A model generated the notes under the pieces. The model saw only the letters and a program-made list of their open reading frames with translations. It did not search any database and was not told where the DNA came from. From Rhodoferax sp. (GTDB lineage: Bacteria > Pseudomonadota > Gammaproteobacteria > Burkholderiales > Burkholderiaceae_C), in the NCBI RefSeq assembly GCF_013297935.1, contig NZ_JAAFIX010000005.1:1-64000 (forward strand): a stretch of 64,000 nt of DNA. Direction: 5' to 3'. Made by a program: the position numbers and the translations under genes. Positions 48,998 to 56,579 of this stretch are shown here, piece by piece; the first letter of the stretch is position 1; each line of letters starts with the position of its first letter.

Positions 48998-49807
48998 ATG
49001 GAACCGAAAAACATCGTTCTCAACGTGAATGGCATCGAGGTCATTTACAACCACGTCATCCTGGTGCTCAAGGGGGTGTCGCTGCAAGTGCCCGAAGGCG
49101 GCATTGTGGCCATCCTCGGGGGCAACGGCGCGGGCAAAACCACGACGTTGCGGGCGGTGTCTAACCTGCTTGCAGGCGAGCGCGGGGCGGTGACCAAAGG
49201 CAGTATCGAGCTGCGCGGCGAGCGCATCGAAAACCTGAGCCCTGCCGATCTGGTGCAGCGCGGCGTGGTGCAAGTCATGGAAGGGCGGCACTGCTTTGCC
49301 CACCTGACCATCGAGGAAAACCTGCTCACCGGCGGTTACACCCGCAAGAGCAAGGCCGAGGTCGCGGCCAACCTAGAGAAGGTTTACAACTATTTCCCCC
49401 GCCTCAAGACCCGCCGCACCAGCCAGGCGGCCTACACATCGGGGGGGGAGCAGCAGATGTGCGCTATCGGCCGTGCGCTCATGGCCAACCCCAGCATGGT
49501 GCTGCTCGACGAGCCCTCCATGGGCCTGGCGCCGCAGATCGTGGAAGAGGTGTTCGAGATCGTCAAAGACCTCAACGCCAAAGAAAAGGTCACCTTTCTG
49601 CTGGCCGAGCAGAACACCAATATGGCGCTGAAATACGCCGACTACGGCTACATCATGGAAAGCGGCCGCGTGGTGATGGACGGCGCAGCGGCCGACTTGC
49701 GCAGCAATGAAGACGTCAAGGAGTTCTACCTGGGCGTGGGTGGCGGCGAGCGCAAGAGCTTCAAAGATGTGAAGAGCTACAAGCGCCGCAAGCGGTGGCT
49801 GGCTTAA
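48998..49807 (+). CDS. HAAT-family ABC transporter ATP-binding protein LivF-type
   Basis: A 269-aa ATPase: Walker A GGNGAGKTT, Walker B VLLDEPSMGLAP and switch LLAEQNTNMALK. The signature loop reads YTSGGEQQM, one residue off the usual LSGGEQQ. A lysine/arginine-rich tail (SYKRRKRWLA) extends past the normal C-terminus. It is separated from the receptor gene by 177 bases that hold no visible gene. Confidence 0.92.
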   Translation: MEPKNIVLNVNGIEVIYNHVILVLKGVSLQVPEGGIVAILGGNGAGKTTTLRAVSNLLAGERGAVTKGSIELRGERIENLSPADLVQRGVVQVMEGRHCFAHLTIEENLLTGGYTRKSKAEVAANLEKVYNYFPRLKTRRTSQAAYTSGGEQQMCAIGRALMANPSMVLLDEPSMGLAPQIVEEVFEIVKDLNAKEKVTFLLAEQNTNMALKYADYGYIMESGRVVMDGAAADLRSNEDVKEFYLGVGGGERKSFKDVKSYKRRKRWLA

Positions 49808-49823
49808 GAAACATATGAAACAT

Positions 49824-49871
49824 GCCTCTAGCCCACGTAGAACGTGCGTGAGCCGCTCTTAAAAACATAGC
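49824..49871 (-). repeat. Dispersed repeat, intergenic copy
   Basis: Reverse-oriented copy between the LivF-type gene and the PaaK-like gene. Read on the minus strand: GCTATGTTTTTAAGAGCGGC, then CACGCACGTTCT and GGGCTAGAGGC. It lies inside an operon, so it is transcribed with the flanking genes. Confidence 0.7.
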
Positions 49872-49891
49872 AAATTGCTCATGGAGTCCTG

Positions 49892-51145
49892 ATGACATCC
49901 ACCTACGACGCCCTCGAAATCCGCTCGCAGGCTGACCGCCATGCTGCTCACATGGCAGCGCTGCCCCGGCAAGTGGCCCATGCGCAAGCGCACAGCCCGG
50001 CGTGGGCCGGCATTCTTGCGGGTGTGGACGCGAGCGCCATCGTGGACCGCACCGCGTTAGCGCGCTTGCCGGTGACCCGGAAGTCGGAGCTGCAAGCGCT
50101 GCAGCAGCAATCCCGCCAGCAGGGCTCAAACGCATTTGGCGGCTTCAGCGCGGTGGGCTTTGGCAGTTCTATGCGCAGGGTGTTTGCGAGCCCCGGTCCG
50201 ATTTACGAGCCTGAAGGCACCGCACCGGACTACTGGAGGATGGCGCGCGCCATTTATGCCGCCGGCTTTCGCCCCGGCGAATTGATCCACAACAGCTTCA
50301 GCTACCACTTTGTGCCGGCGGGCTCCATGATGGAAACCGGAGCCCACGCGCTGGGCTGCACCGTGTTCCCGGGGGGCACCGGTCAGACCGAGCAGCAAGT
50401 GCAAGCCATGGCGGAGTTGCAGCCTGCGGGCTACATCGGCACCCCCAGCTTTTTGAAAATTATTCTGGAGAAAGCCTTAGAGATGGGAGTGGCGCTCCCC
50501 AGCGTGACCAAAGCCATGTTTGGTGGTGAGGCGTATCCGCCCTCTTTGCGTGACTGGTTTTCCGCGCACGGGGTGGACGGCTACCAGTGCTACGCCACGG
50601 CCGACTTGGGGCTGATTGCCTATGAGACCAGCGCCCGCGAAGGCCTGGTGCTGGATGAACAGGTGATTGTGGAAATCGTGCGGCCCGGCACCGGCGACCC
50701 CGTACCCGAAGGCGAGGTGGGCGAGTTGGCGGTCACCAGCCTGAACCCGGACTACCCCTTGATCCGTTTCGGCACCGGGGACCTGTCGGCTGTGCTTGCC
50801 GGGCAGTGCCCGACCGGACGGACCAACACCCGCATCAAAGGTTGGATGGGGCGCGCAGACCAGACCACCAAGGTGCGCGGCATGTTTGTGCACCCGAAGC
50901 AGGTGGATGAAGTGGCCAAGCGTTTCCCCGAGGTGCGCAAGGCCCGCTTGGTGGTCAGCGGCGAAATGGCCAATGACCAGATGACCATGGTGCTGGAGGT
51001 TGACGGGCCACAGGAAGGCTTGGCGCTGCGGGTGGCCGATGTGGTACGCGAGGTCACCAAGTTGCGGAGCGAAGTCCGTCTGGTGCTGCCCGGAAGTCTG
51101 GCCAATGACGGCAAAGTCATTGAAGATGCACGCACCTACCAATGA
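49892..51145 (+). CDS. Phenylacetate-CoA ligase-like (PaaK family) enzyme
   Basis: A 417-aa AMP-forming ligase of the PaaK group. Recognisable regions are the N-terminal LPVTRKSELQ, the variant P-loop area FGSSMRRVFASPGP instead of the canonical SSGTTG motif, FGGEAYPPSLRDWF, and the C-terminal WMGRADQTTKVRGMFVHPKQ. The P-loop deviation is shared by PaaK-like proteins that accompany HAAT operons. Substrate is unknown; a second ligase in one operon suggests two acids or two steps. A terminator follows at 51257. Confidence 0.85.
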   Translation: MTSTYDALEIRSQADRHAAHMAALPRQVAHAQAHSPAWAGILAGVDASAIVDRTALARLPVTRKSELQALQQQSRQQGSNAFGGFSAVGFGSSMRRVFASPGPIYEPEGTAPDYWRMARAIYAAGFRPGELIHNSFSYHFVPAGSMMETGAHALGCTVFPGGTGQTEQQVQAMAELQPAGYIGTPSFLKIILEKALEMGVALPSVTKAMFGGEAYPPSLRDWFSAHGVDGYQCYATADLGLIAYETSAREGLVLDEQVIVEIVRPGTGDPVPEGEVGELAVTSLNPDYPLIRFGTGDLSAVLAGQCPTGRTNTRIKGWMGRADQTTKVRGMFVHPKQVDEVAKRFPEVRKARLVVSGEMANDQMTMVLEVDGPQEGLALRVADVVREVTKLRSEVRLVLPGSLANDGKVIEDARTYQ

Positions 51146-51256
51146 GTCCGTTTGAAGTTGATGCTGGTAAGGGTTTTCCCGAGCTGTTGAACACCACAGT
51201 TACAAGGTCTTCCCAGTCCGGCTAAATTGTCTCCAGCGAAGAAAAAAGCACCGTCA

Positions 51257-51280
51257 AAAGCCCCTCCTATGAGGGGCTTT
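51257..51280 (+). terminator. Rho-independent terminator after the ligase/transporter operon
   Basis: AAAGCCCCTC-CTAT-GAGGGGCTTT: 10-bp GC-rich stem with a 4-base loop and a short T run, 111 bases past the PaaK-like stop codon and upstream of the Bug receptor gene. Confidence 0.8.
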
Positions 51281-51340
51281 CCGTAAGACAAAGCGCGATG
51301 GTGCGCGCTAAACTGTAAGTCCATAACAGGAGACAAACCG

Positions 51341-52312
51341 ATGAAAAAATTGCTCGTTGCAAGCGCTGCTGCGCTGTCCGTTTCTGCATTTGCGCAGGCC
51401 TATCCTTCCAAACCCATCACCATCGTGGTGCCGTTCGCAGCGGGTGGTCCTACCGACCGCGTGGCCCGTGACCTGAGCGAATCGCTGCGTAAACAGCTGG
51501 GTGACGTCAGCATCATCATCGACAACTCGGCAGGCGCCGGCAGCTCCATCGGCACCAGCAAAGTGGCCAAGGCAGCACCGGATGGTTACACCTTGCTGTT
51601 GAACCACATTGCCATGGGGACTATGCCCGGCCTGCTACGCAACATGCCTTTCAAAGTGGAGTCTGACTTCGAGTACCTCGGCATGATCAACGATGTTCCG
51701 ATGACACTGATCGGCAAGCCCGATATGCCGGCCAAAACCTACAAAGAGTTGACCACCTGGATCGGCCAGAACGTTGGCAAGATCAACTTGGGCAACGCTG
51801 GTGTGGGTTCTGCATCGCATTTGTGCGGTCTGCTGTTCCAGAACGCCGTCAAGGTGGATATGACCACCGTGCCGTACAAAGGTACCGCGCCCGCAATGAC
51901 CGACTTGATCGGCGGCCAGATCGACTTGATGTGTGACCAGACCACCAACACCTCGGCGCAAATTGAAGGTAAGAAAGTCACCGCTTACGCGGTGACTACC
52001 TCCAAAACGCTGACGACGCCGGCACTCAAGTCCTTGCCCACCTTGCAAAGCCAAGGCCTGAGCAACTTTGAAGTGACCATCTGGCACGGCCTGTACGCAC
52101 CCAAAGGCACCCCTGCTGAAGTGCAGACCAAGCTGAACACGGCGTTGAAGGCTGCGTTGAAAGACCCCGAATTCATCAAGAAGCAAGAAGCTCTGGGTGC
52201 GGTGGTGGTGACTGACAAGCGTGTCGAACCCGCTGAGCACAAGAAGTTTGTGGCCGCTGAAATTGCGAAGTGGACACCGATCATCAAGGCCGCTGGCGTT
52301 TACGCGGACTGA
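51341..52312 (+). CDS. Bug/TctC-family periplasmic receptor
   Basis: A 323-aa extracytoplasmic solute receptor of the tripartite tricarboxylate transporter family. Signal peptide ends near SAFAQA; the mature protein starts YPSKPITIVVPFAAGGPTDRVAR and has the family segments AGAGSSIGTSKVAKAAPDGYTLL and MTVPYKGTAPAMTDLIGGQ-like sequence. AGGAG lies upstream. No TctA/TctB membrane genes are adjacent, as usual for expanded Bug families in betaproteobacteria. Ligand unknown, likely a carboxylate. Confidence 0.92.
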   Translation: MKKLLVASAAALSVSAFAQAYPSKPITIVVPFAAGGPTDRVARDLSESLRKQLGDVSIIIDNSAGAGSSIGTSKVAKAAPDGYTLLLNHIAMGTMPGLLRNMPFKVESDFEYLGMINDVPMTLIGKPDMPAKTYKELTTWIGQNVGKINLGNAGVGSASHLCGLLFQNAVKVDMTTVPYKGTAPAMTDLIGGQIDLMCDQTTNTSAQIEGKKVTAYAVTTSKTLTTPALKSLPTLQSQGLSNFEVTIWHGLYAPKGTPAEVQTKLNTALKAALKDPEFIKKQEALGAVVVTDKRVEPAEHKKFVAAEIAKWTPIIKAAGVYAD

Positions 52313-52348
52313 TGCTTCACTGGCGGCGGGTTGGCCCTTTGGATAGGG

Positions 52349-52681
52349 TCAAACGCCCCACACAATGTCTTTTCCAGCCGCTTGGCTGCGGCGGGCCATG
52401 TCCAGCAAGGGCATCGCCCGCTGTCGCAGACTCACACCCTCCGGGTAGGTGGCTTCTCTCCCTTGTTCTTGGGCTTCAAGCGCTGCTTGCACGCGTCGCG
52501 CTTCCTCGTGCGCAATAGCCTCTTCGAGTGCTTGAATAGCGGCCGGCATCTCTGCCGCCAGCAAAATGCCTTTGCGCAAACTCTCTTCAGTGGTGTAGCC
52601 CCAGAGGGTGAGAATTTGTCGCCCCTGAGGCTCCAGCATGATGACGTCGCTGGCAATCTTGGATTTGAACTTGTAGAGCAT
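52349..52681 (-). CDS. DUF1840 family protein
   Basis: A 110-aa soluble protein with the DUF1840 pattern MLYKFKSKIASDVIMLEP, ILTLWGYTTEESLRKGIL, and C-terminal LRQRAMPLLDMARRSQAAGKDIVWG. A betaproteobacterial family without known function. It is convergent with the Bug receptor gene and divergent from the PHA-system gene. Confidence 0.9.
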   Translation of the reverse strand: MLYKFKSKIASDVIMLEPQGRQILTLWGYTTEESLRKGILLAAEMPAAIQALEEAIAHEEARRVQAALEAQEQGREATYPEGVSLRQRAMPLLDMARRSQAAGKDIVWGV

Positions 52682-52756
52682 GGTGAGGACTGCCGGTAGT
52701 TTTATGATGCGTTCTGTTGCAATGGCAGACTAACAGCATACTGATCCGAGGACCTC

Positions 52757-53080
52757 ATGGCCGATTTACATATCTTGCGCGAACACAGCCTGGGCTTTGC
52801 CGCTGCCAGGAAAATTGCCTTCCAATGGGCTGAGCAGGCTGAAACCGAGTTCGATATGGAGTGCACCTACGTCGAAGGCGACCAGGTGGATGAAGTGATT
52901 TTCAAACGCTCCGGTGTGAGCGGCATGCTCCAAGTTACCAAAACGCGGTTCGAGCTCACGGCCAAGCTCGGGTTTTTGTTGGGTGCCTTCAAAGACAAAA
53001 TCGAGGCAGAGATTGTCAAAAACCTCGACACCTTGCTGGCGCCGAGCGCAAAGGCACCTGCCAAGACGAAAAAAAAGTAG
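52757..53080 (+). CDS. Polyhydroxyalkanoic acid system family protein
   Basis: A 107-aa protein of the TIGR02610/PHA_gran_rgn type: ADLHILREHSLGFAAARKIA, then GVSGMLQVTKTRFELTAKLGFLLG, and a Lys/Ala tail. Members are linked to PHA granules. It lies in a storage-lipid neighbourhood with a phasin, an acyl-CoA-binding protein and a WS/DGAT gene. A terminator formed partly from a repeat copy follows at once. Confidence 0.85.
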   Translation: MADLHILREHSLGFAAARKIAFQWAEQAETEFDMECTYVEGDQVDEVIFKRSGVSGMLQVTKTRFELTAKLGFLLGAFKDKIEAEIVKNLDTLLAPSAKAPAKTKKK

Positions 53081-53098
53081 CGTAAACGCTACTTTTTT
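53070..53098 (+). terminator. Terminator after the PHA-system gene, overlapping a repeat
   Basis: AGTAGCG-TAAA-CGCTACT stem followed by TTTTTT, and preceded by an A-run. The descending arm and T-tract are the first bases of the repeat copy at 53088, so the repeat supplies half of the terminator. It can also act toward the acyl-CoA-binding protein gene from the opposite strand. Confidence 0.8.
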
Positions 53099-53144
53099 GA
53101 TAGCGCCACCCGCATATTCTGCGGGGGATCAGGTCCGATTTAGC
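53088..53144 (+). repeat. Dispersed ~57-bp repeat, intergenic copy
   Basis: Begins GCTACTTTTTTGATAGCG and contains CGCATATTCTGCGGGGGATC; its end GATTTAGC reaches into the last codons of the convergent acyl-CoA-binding protein gene and includes its TAA stop (minus strand). Confidence 0.7.
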
Positions 53145-53394
53145 TCAAAGACTCAATCAGGTCGATGTACTGTTGCATGGCGTCATCATTGGAGATGCCC
53201 TTGAAGCCGTTCCAGGCGTCCCACTTGGCGCGGCCCACCATGTCGGCAAAGCCCGGCTTCTTCTCGGTGTTGTCACCGGCAGTGGCTTGCTTGTAGAGCG
53301 CGTAGATTTTCAAGAGAGTGCCGTTGTCGGGGCGCTCGCTCAGATTTTTGGAATTGGCAACAGCGGCTTCAAAAGCGGCTTTCAAATCGGCCAT
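53140..53394 (-). CDS. Acyl-CoA-binding protein (ACBP)
   Basis: An 84-aa four-helix ACBP that binds medium- and long-chain acyl-CoA in the cytoplasm. Conserved residues include LLKIYALYKQATAGD, the KPGF segment and AKWDAWNGFKGIS with the ligand-contacting Lys and Trp. Bacterial ACBPs are uncommon but known in Comamonadaceae-like genomes. It is divergent from the WS/DGAT gene and could supply its acyl-CoA. The stop lies within a repeat copy. Confidence 0.93.
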   Translation of the reverse strand: MADLKAAFEAAVANSKNLSERPDNGTLLKIYALYKQATAGDNTEKKPGFADMVGRAKWDAWNGFKGISNDDAMQQYIDLIESLS

Positions 53395-53529
53395 GGTTTT
53401 CTCCGTTTGGTGTGGTGCAGAAATCTAGGGGGAACACCCGATGCGAGCAGGTGCTTGCCCCGTATCTTAAGCGGCGATTTGCCCCCAGAATAGGCAGGTC
53501 CCCCCACACCTGTTCAGCCTGGAGAATTC

Positions 53530-55137
53530 ATGGTCACCCGAGTCATTGCCAAGAAGGTAGCGAGTCAAGCCCGCCGCAAAGTCGCAGAGACGGTGGCTCC
53601 AGTGGCTCCGGTCGCGAAAACAGTGACACGCCGTGCGCGAAAAGCGGCCGGGGTGGTTCAGAAAAATGTGGCAGATGCGGTGATCGGCTCCTTGGGTCTG
53701 CAGGGTGAGCGCATGTCCAAGGTCGATACGGCCTGGCTACGCATGGACTCCAGCGCCAACCTGATGATGATCGTGGGCGTTTGGGTCACCAAGCCGGGCC
53801 TGCCGCTCCAGGATTTGAAACAACGGGTGGAAGATCGTTTGCTGAAGTACCCGCGGTTCAAACAGCGGGTGGTGGAAGATGCCGCGGGTGCAACCTGGGT
53901 TGAGGACGCGGACTTTCAACTCGACCGCCATGTGGTGACCGAAACCTTGGCCAAAAAGCCCCGCGGCCGCGAGCAGGAGGCCTTGCAAGAGCGCCTGGCC
54001 GCGCTGACGATGGAGCCCTTGGACCGCGAGCGACCGCTGTGGCAATTTCATTTGGTCGAGAACTACAAGGGCGGGTCTGCTTTGATGGTGCGCATTCACC
54101 ACTGCATTGCAGATGGCATTGCGTTGATCTCGGTGACCCAATCGTTGGTAGACGGCGGCAGCCCGCCTCCGCAGCGCCGGGCCAAGGCCGAGCGTGCCCA
54201 AGGACTGGATGGTGCAGAGGAGTGGCTGGCCGACGCGCTGCTCAAGCCTTTTACCCATCTGGCCGTCAAGGCGTTGGGGGCGGCGGGGGACGGCGCGGTC
54301 AAATCCATGGGCTTGCTGATGGAGCCCCAGAAGGGGGTGGAGTCCGGCATGCACAACTCTGTCGATATGGCCAAGATGGCGTACCAAGTGGTGAGCGATC
54401 TGGCTGCCTTGGCCTTGATGCCCGATGACTCTCCCACCCGTCTCAAGGGGCAACCCGGGAACGCCAAGCGCGTGGCATGGTGTGCCCCCTTGCCCTTGGA
54501 AGAAGTGAAGGCCGTGGGCAAGGCGCTGAACTGCTCGATCAACGATGTGTTGCTAAGTTGCGTTGCGGGGGCAATCGGTGCCTATTTGCGCGAACAAGGC
54601 GATGTGGTGAATGGCAAAGAAATCCGCGCCATGGTGCCCGTGAACTTGCGTCCGCTGGAGCATGCTTACAAGTTGGGTAACCAGTTTGGCCTCGCGCCCT
54701 TGGTGCTGCCCATCGGGCTCGACAACCCGGTGGAGCGCGTCTATGAAGTGCGCGCCCGCATGCGCGGCCTCAAGGGCAGCATGCAGCCCTTGCTGGCTTT
54801 CGGCTTGTTGGCGGTGGCGGGCTTGCTAATCAAACCGGCCCAGGATGCGTTGCTGAGCTTGTTCTCGAAAAAAACAACGGCTGTGATGACCAATGTCCCG
54901 GGGCCTCGCGAGAAACTCAAAATTTGCGGAGCCACGATCGAGGAGAACCTGTTCTGGGTACCGCAAAGCGGTTCTGTCGGCTTGGGAGTTTCGATTTTGA
55001 GCTACGGAGGCGGCGTGCAGTTTGGGGTGGTGACCGATGCCACGCTGTGCCCCGAGCCTCAAAAAATCATCGATCAGTTTGAACCCGAGTTCGCCAAGTT
55101 GTCGATGTTGACCTTGATGCTGCCCTGGGGCGAATAG
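53530..55137 (+). CDS. Wax ester synthase/diacylglycerol acyltransferase (WS/DGAT)
   Basis: A 535-aa acyltransferase joining acyl-CoA to a fatty alcohol or diacylglycerol. The catalytic HHxxxDG motif is intact (H190, H191, D195, G196 in HHCIADG), with PLWQFHLVE before it and NDVLLSCVAGAI and the C-terminal VPGPREKL/NDVLLS-type family motifs. The family normally starts near MSKVDTAWLRMD, here residue 62; the first 61 residues form a Lys/Arg/Ala/Val-rich extension. An in-frame ATG at 53713 with AGGGTGAG upstream is an alternative start, but GGAG also serves 53530. Likely acts at lipid inclusions or the inner membrane. Confidence 0.93.
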   Translation: MVTRVIAKKVASQARRKVAETVAPVAPVAKTVTRRARKAAGVVQKNVADAVIGSLGLQGERMSKVDTAWLRMDSSANLMMIVGVWVTKPGLPLQDLKQRVEDRLLKYPRFKQRVVEDAAGATWVEDADFQLDRHVVTETLAKKPRGREQEALQERLAALTMEPLDRERPLWQFHLVENYKGGSALMVRIHHCIADGIALISVTQSLVDGGSPPPQRRAKAERAQGLDGAEEWLADALLKPFTHLAVKALGAAGDGAVKSMGLLMEPQKGVESGMHNSVDMAKMAYQVVSDLAALALMPDDSPTRLKGQPGNAKRVAWCAPLPLEEVKAVGKALNCSINDVLLSCVAGAIGAYLREQGDVVNGKEIRAMVPVNLRPLEHAYKLGNQFGLAPLVLPIGLDNPVERVYEVRARMRGLKGSMQPLLAFGLLAVAGLLIKPAQDALLSLFSKKTTAVMTNVPGPREKLKICGATIEENLFWVPQSGSVGLGVSILSYGGGVQFGVVTDATLCPEPQKIIDQFEPEFAKLSMLTLMLPWGE

Positions 55138-55920
55138 TTAGCCCGCGAGTTCGGCTTGAACTTGGAGCACGCCTAGGTGCTCCATTGCATCGATAGGGCT
55201 TACTTCGGCAGCGCGTGCGTAGAGCGCCATGGCTTCAGTCTCATAGGCCTCTGGGTCCAGCATGAGTAAGCCGCGCGCATATTCGGACAGGGCCAGGGCG
55301 GCGTGGGGGATAAGTGCAAGTCCCGCCTGAAAGTGCTGCATTGCGACATCGCGCCGGGCACCGTAGGTTATGTTTCCGATCATTGCGCCGACTTTGTCAA
55401 TCACTTCAGCATGAAAGGTTCCCAGTGCCAGATGGGCGTCGGCATGCCGGGCTTCCAGTGCAATGGCGGTTTCAAAGGCCGTTTTGATCTTGTCGCCATA
55501 GCCCTGTGCCAGGGCCCGGGCTACGCTGGTGCCTTGGCTGTAGCGGCCCAAGGCATAGCCATACAAGTAATGTGCATTGGCGTTGTCCGGATCTTCCCTC
55601 GTAGCCCGCAGAGCACGTTCTGCTGTTTCTTTGTACATGCGAAGCCGTGCGGCCTCGCTGGGCTCCAGAAAGTCTGCGTGGATCAGGCAAGCTTTGTTCA
55701 TCACCGTGGACCCTGCGGAGCCCAGAAGTCGACCGGCATGAAAAGCCGCCTCAAACTCCCCCCGGTGGTAAAGCGCCCACGCAGACAAAAGCTCTGCGTC
55801 TGAAGGGAGGGGCTCTGCATCACCCGCGTGGAGTCGCGCCCACTGGGCTGGCATATTGGCGGCGTTCAGCGCATGCAAATGCACAAACGCGTAAGGGTGC
55901 CAGTCGTGTGCGCCGGGCAT
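55138..55920 (-). CDS. TPR-like hypothetical protein
   Basis: A 260-aa soluble helical protein with degenerate TPR units (NANAHYLYGYALGRYSQG, RHADAHLALGTFHAEV, PHAALALSEYARGLLML). No signal peptide. Its ATG at 55920 overlaps the stop of the TetR gene as ATGA, making it the last gene of a patatin-TetR-TPR operon. It ends immediately against the convergent WS/DGAT gene. Function unknown; a scaffold role in lipid metabolism is speculative. Confidence 0.78.
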   Translation of the reverse strand: MPGAHDWHPYAFVHLHALNAANMPAQWARLHAGDAEPLPSDAELLSAWALYHRGEFEAAFHAGRLLGSAGSTVMNKACLIHADFLEPSEAARLRMYKETAERALRATREDPDNANAHYLYGYALGRYSQGTSVARALAQGYGDKIKTAFETAIALEARHADAHLALGTFHAEVIDKVGAMIGNITYGARRDVAMQHFQAGLALIPHAALALSEYARGLLMLDPEAYETEAMALYARAAEVSPIDAMEHLGVLQVQAELAG

Positions 55921-56576
55921 CAAGGGGCCTGGTATGCGCCGCTGAGTTGCTGCAGGTGTTGACGCTGTTGGCTTTGCAGGTAAGGCACCAGTAGGTTGAG
56001 CACGTGCTGACCGCCGCGCAACAGTGCCGCTTGGGCGCTGGCCGGTTCCAGCGCATTGCGCGGATCACGGACGTACTCAAAACTCAACCAGTAAGTCAAA
56101 ACGACCACCATGCTGGTGGCGGTGGGCTCCATTTCCCGGATGTCCATTTGCAATGCGCCGGTGCGGGCCATGCATTCCAACATTGCACGGATAGAGCGGG
56201 TCTTGTTTTTCAGGACGCTTTGAAAGTGGGTTTCTAAGCGACGGTTTTTGCTGAGCAAGTCGTTCAGGTCGCGGTACAGGAACCGGTACTGCCAGATCAG
56301 CTCAAACAAGGTGTGCATGAAGAACCATGCGTCCTCGACATCGCGCACGTTGTCGCTCGCATTGAGCAACTCGTTGAGAGCACGCTCATAACGGTCGAAG
56401 AGGGAGTTGATGAGCTCGTCTTTGGCCGGGTAGTGGTAGTAAAGGTTGCCTGGGCTGATGCCCAGCTCGGCGGAGATCAGCGTGGTCGATACATTGGGTT
56501 CGCCAAAACGGTTGAACAACTCCAGTGTGGTTTCCAAAATTCGCTCGGCGGTGCGTCTGGGCGCTTTTTTAACCAT
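55920..56576 (-). CDS. TetR/AcrR family transcriptional regulator
   Basis: A 218-aa regulator with an N-terminal TetR helix-turn-helix (RRTAERILETTLELFNRFGE then ISAELGISPGNLYYHYPAKDEL) and a helical ligand domain. The NLYYHYPAKDEL type is shared with fatty-acid-responsive TetR proteins. It lies three bases after the patatin gene and overlaps the TPR gene. It probably controls its own operon and perhaps the neighbouring wax/PHA genes. Confidence 0.92.
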   Translation of the reverse strand: MVKKAPRRTAERILETTLELFNRFGEPNVSTTLISAELGISPGNLYYHYPAKDELINSLFDRYERALNELLNASDNVRDVEDAWFFMHTLFELIWQYRFLYRDLNDLLSKNRRLETHFQSVLKNKTRSIRAMLECMARTGALQMDIREMEPTATSMVVVLTYWLSFEYVRDPRNALEPASAQAALLRGGQHVLNLLVPYLQSQQRQHLQQLSGAYQAP

Positions 56577-56579
56577 GGG

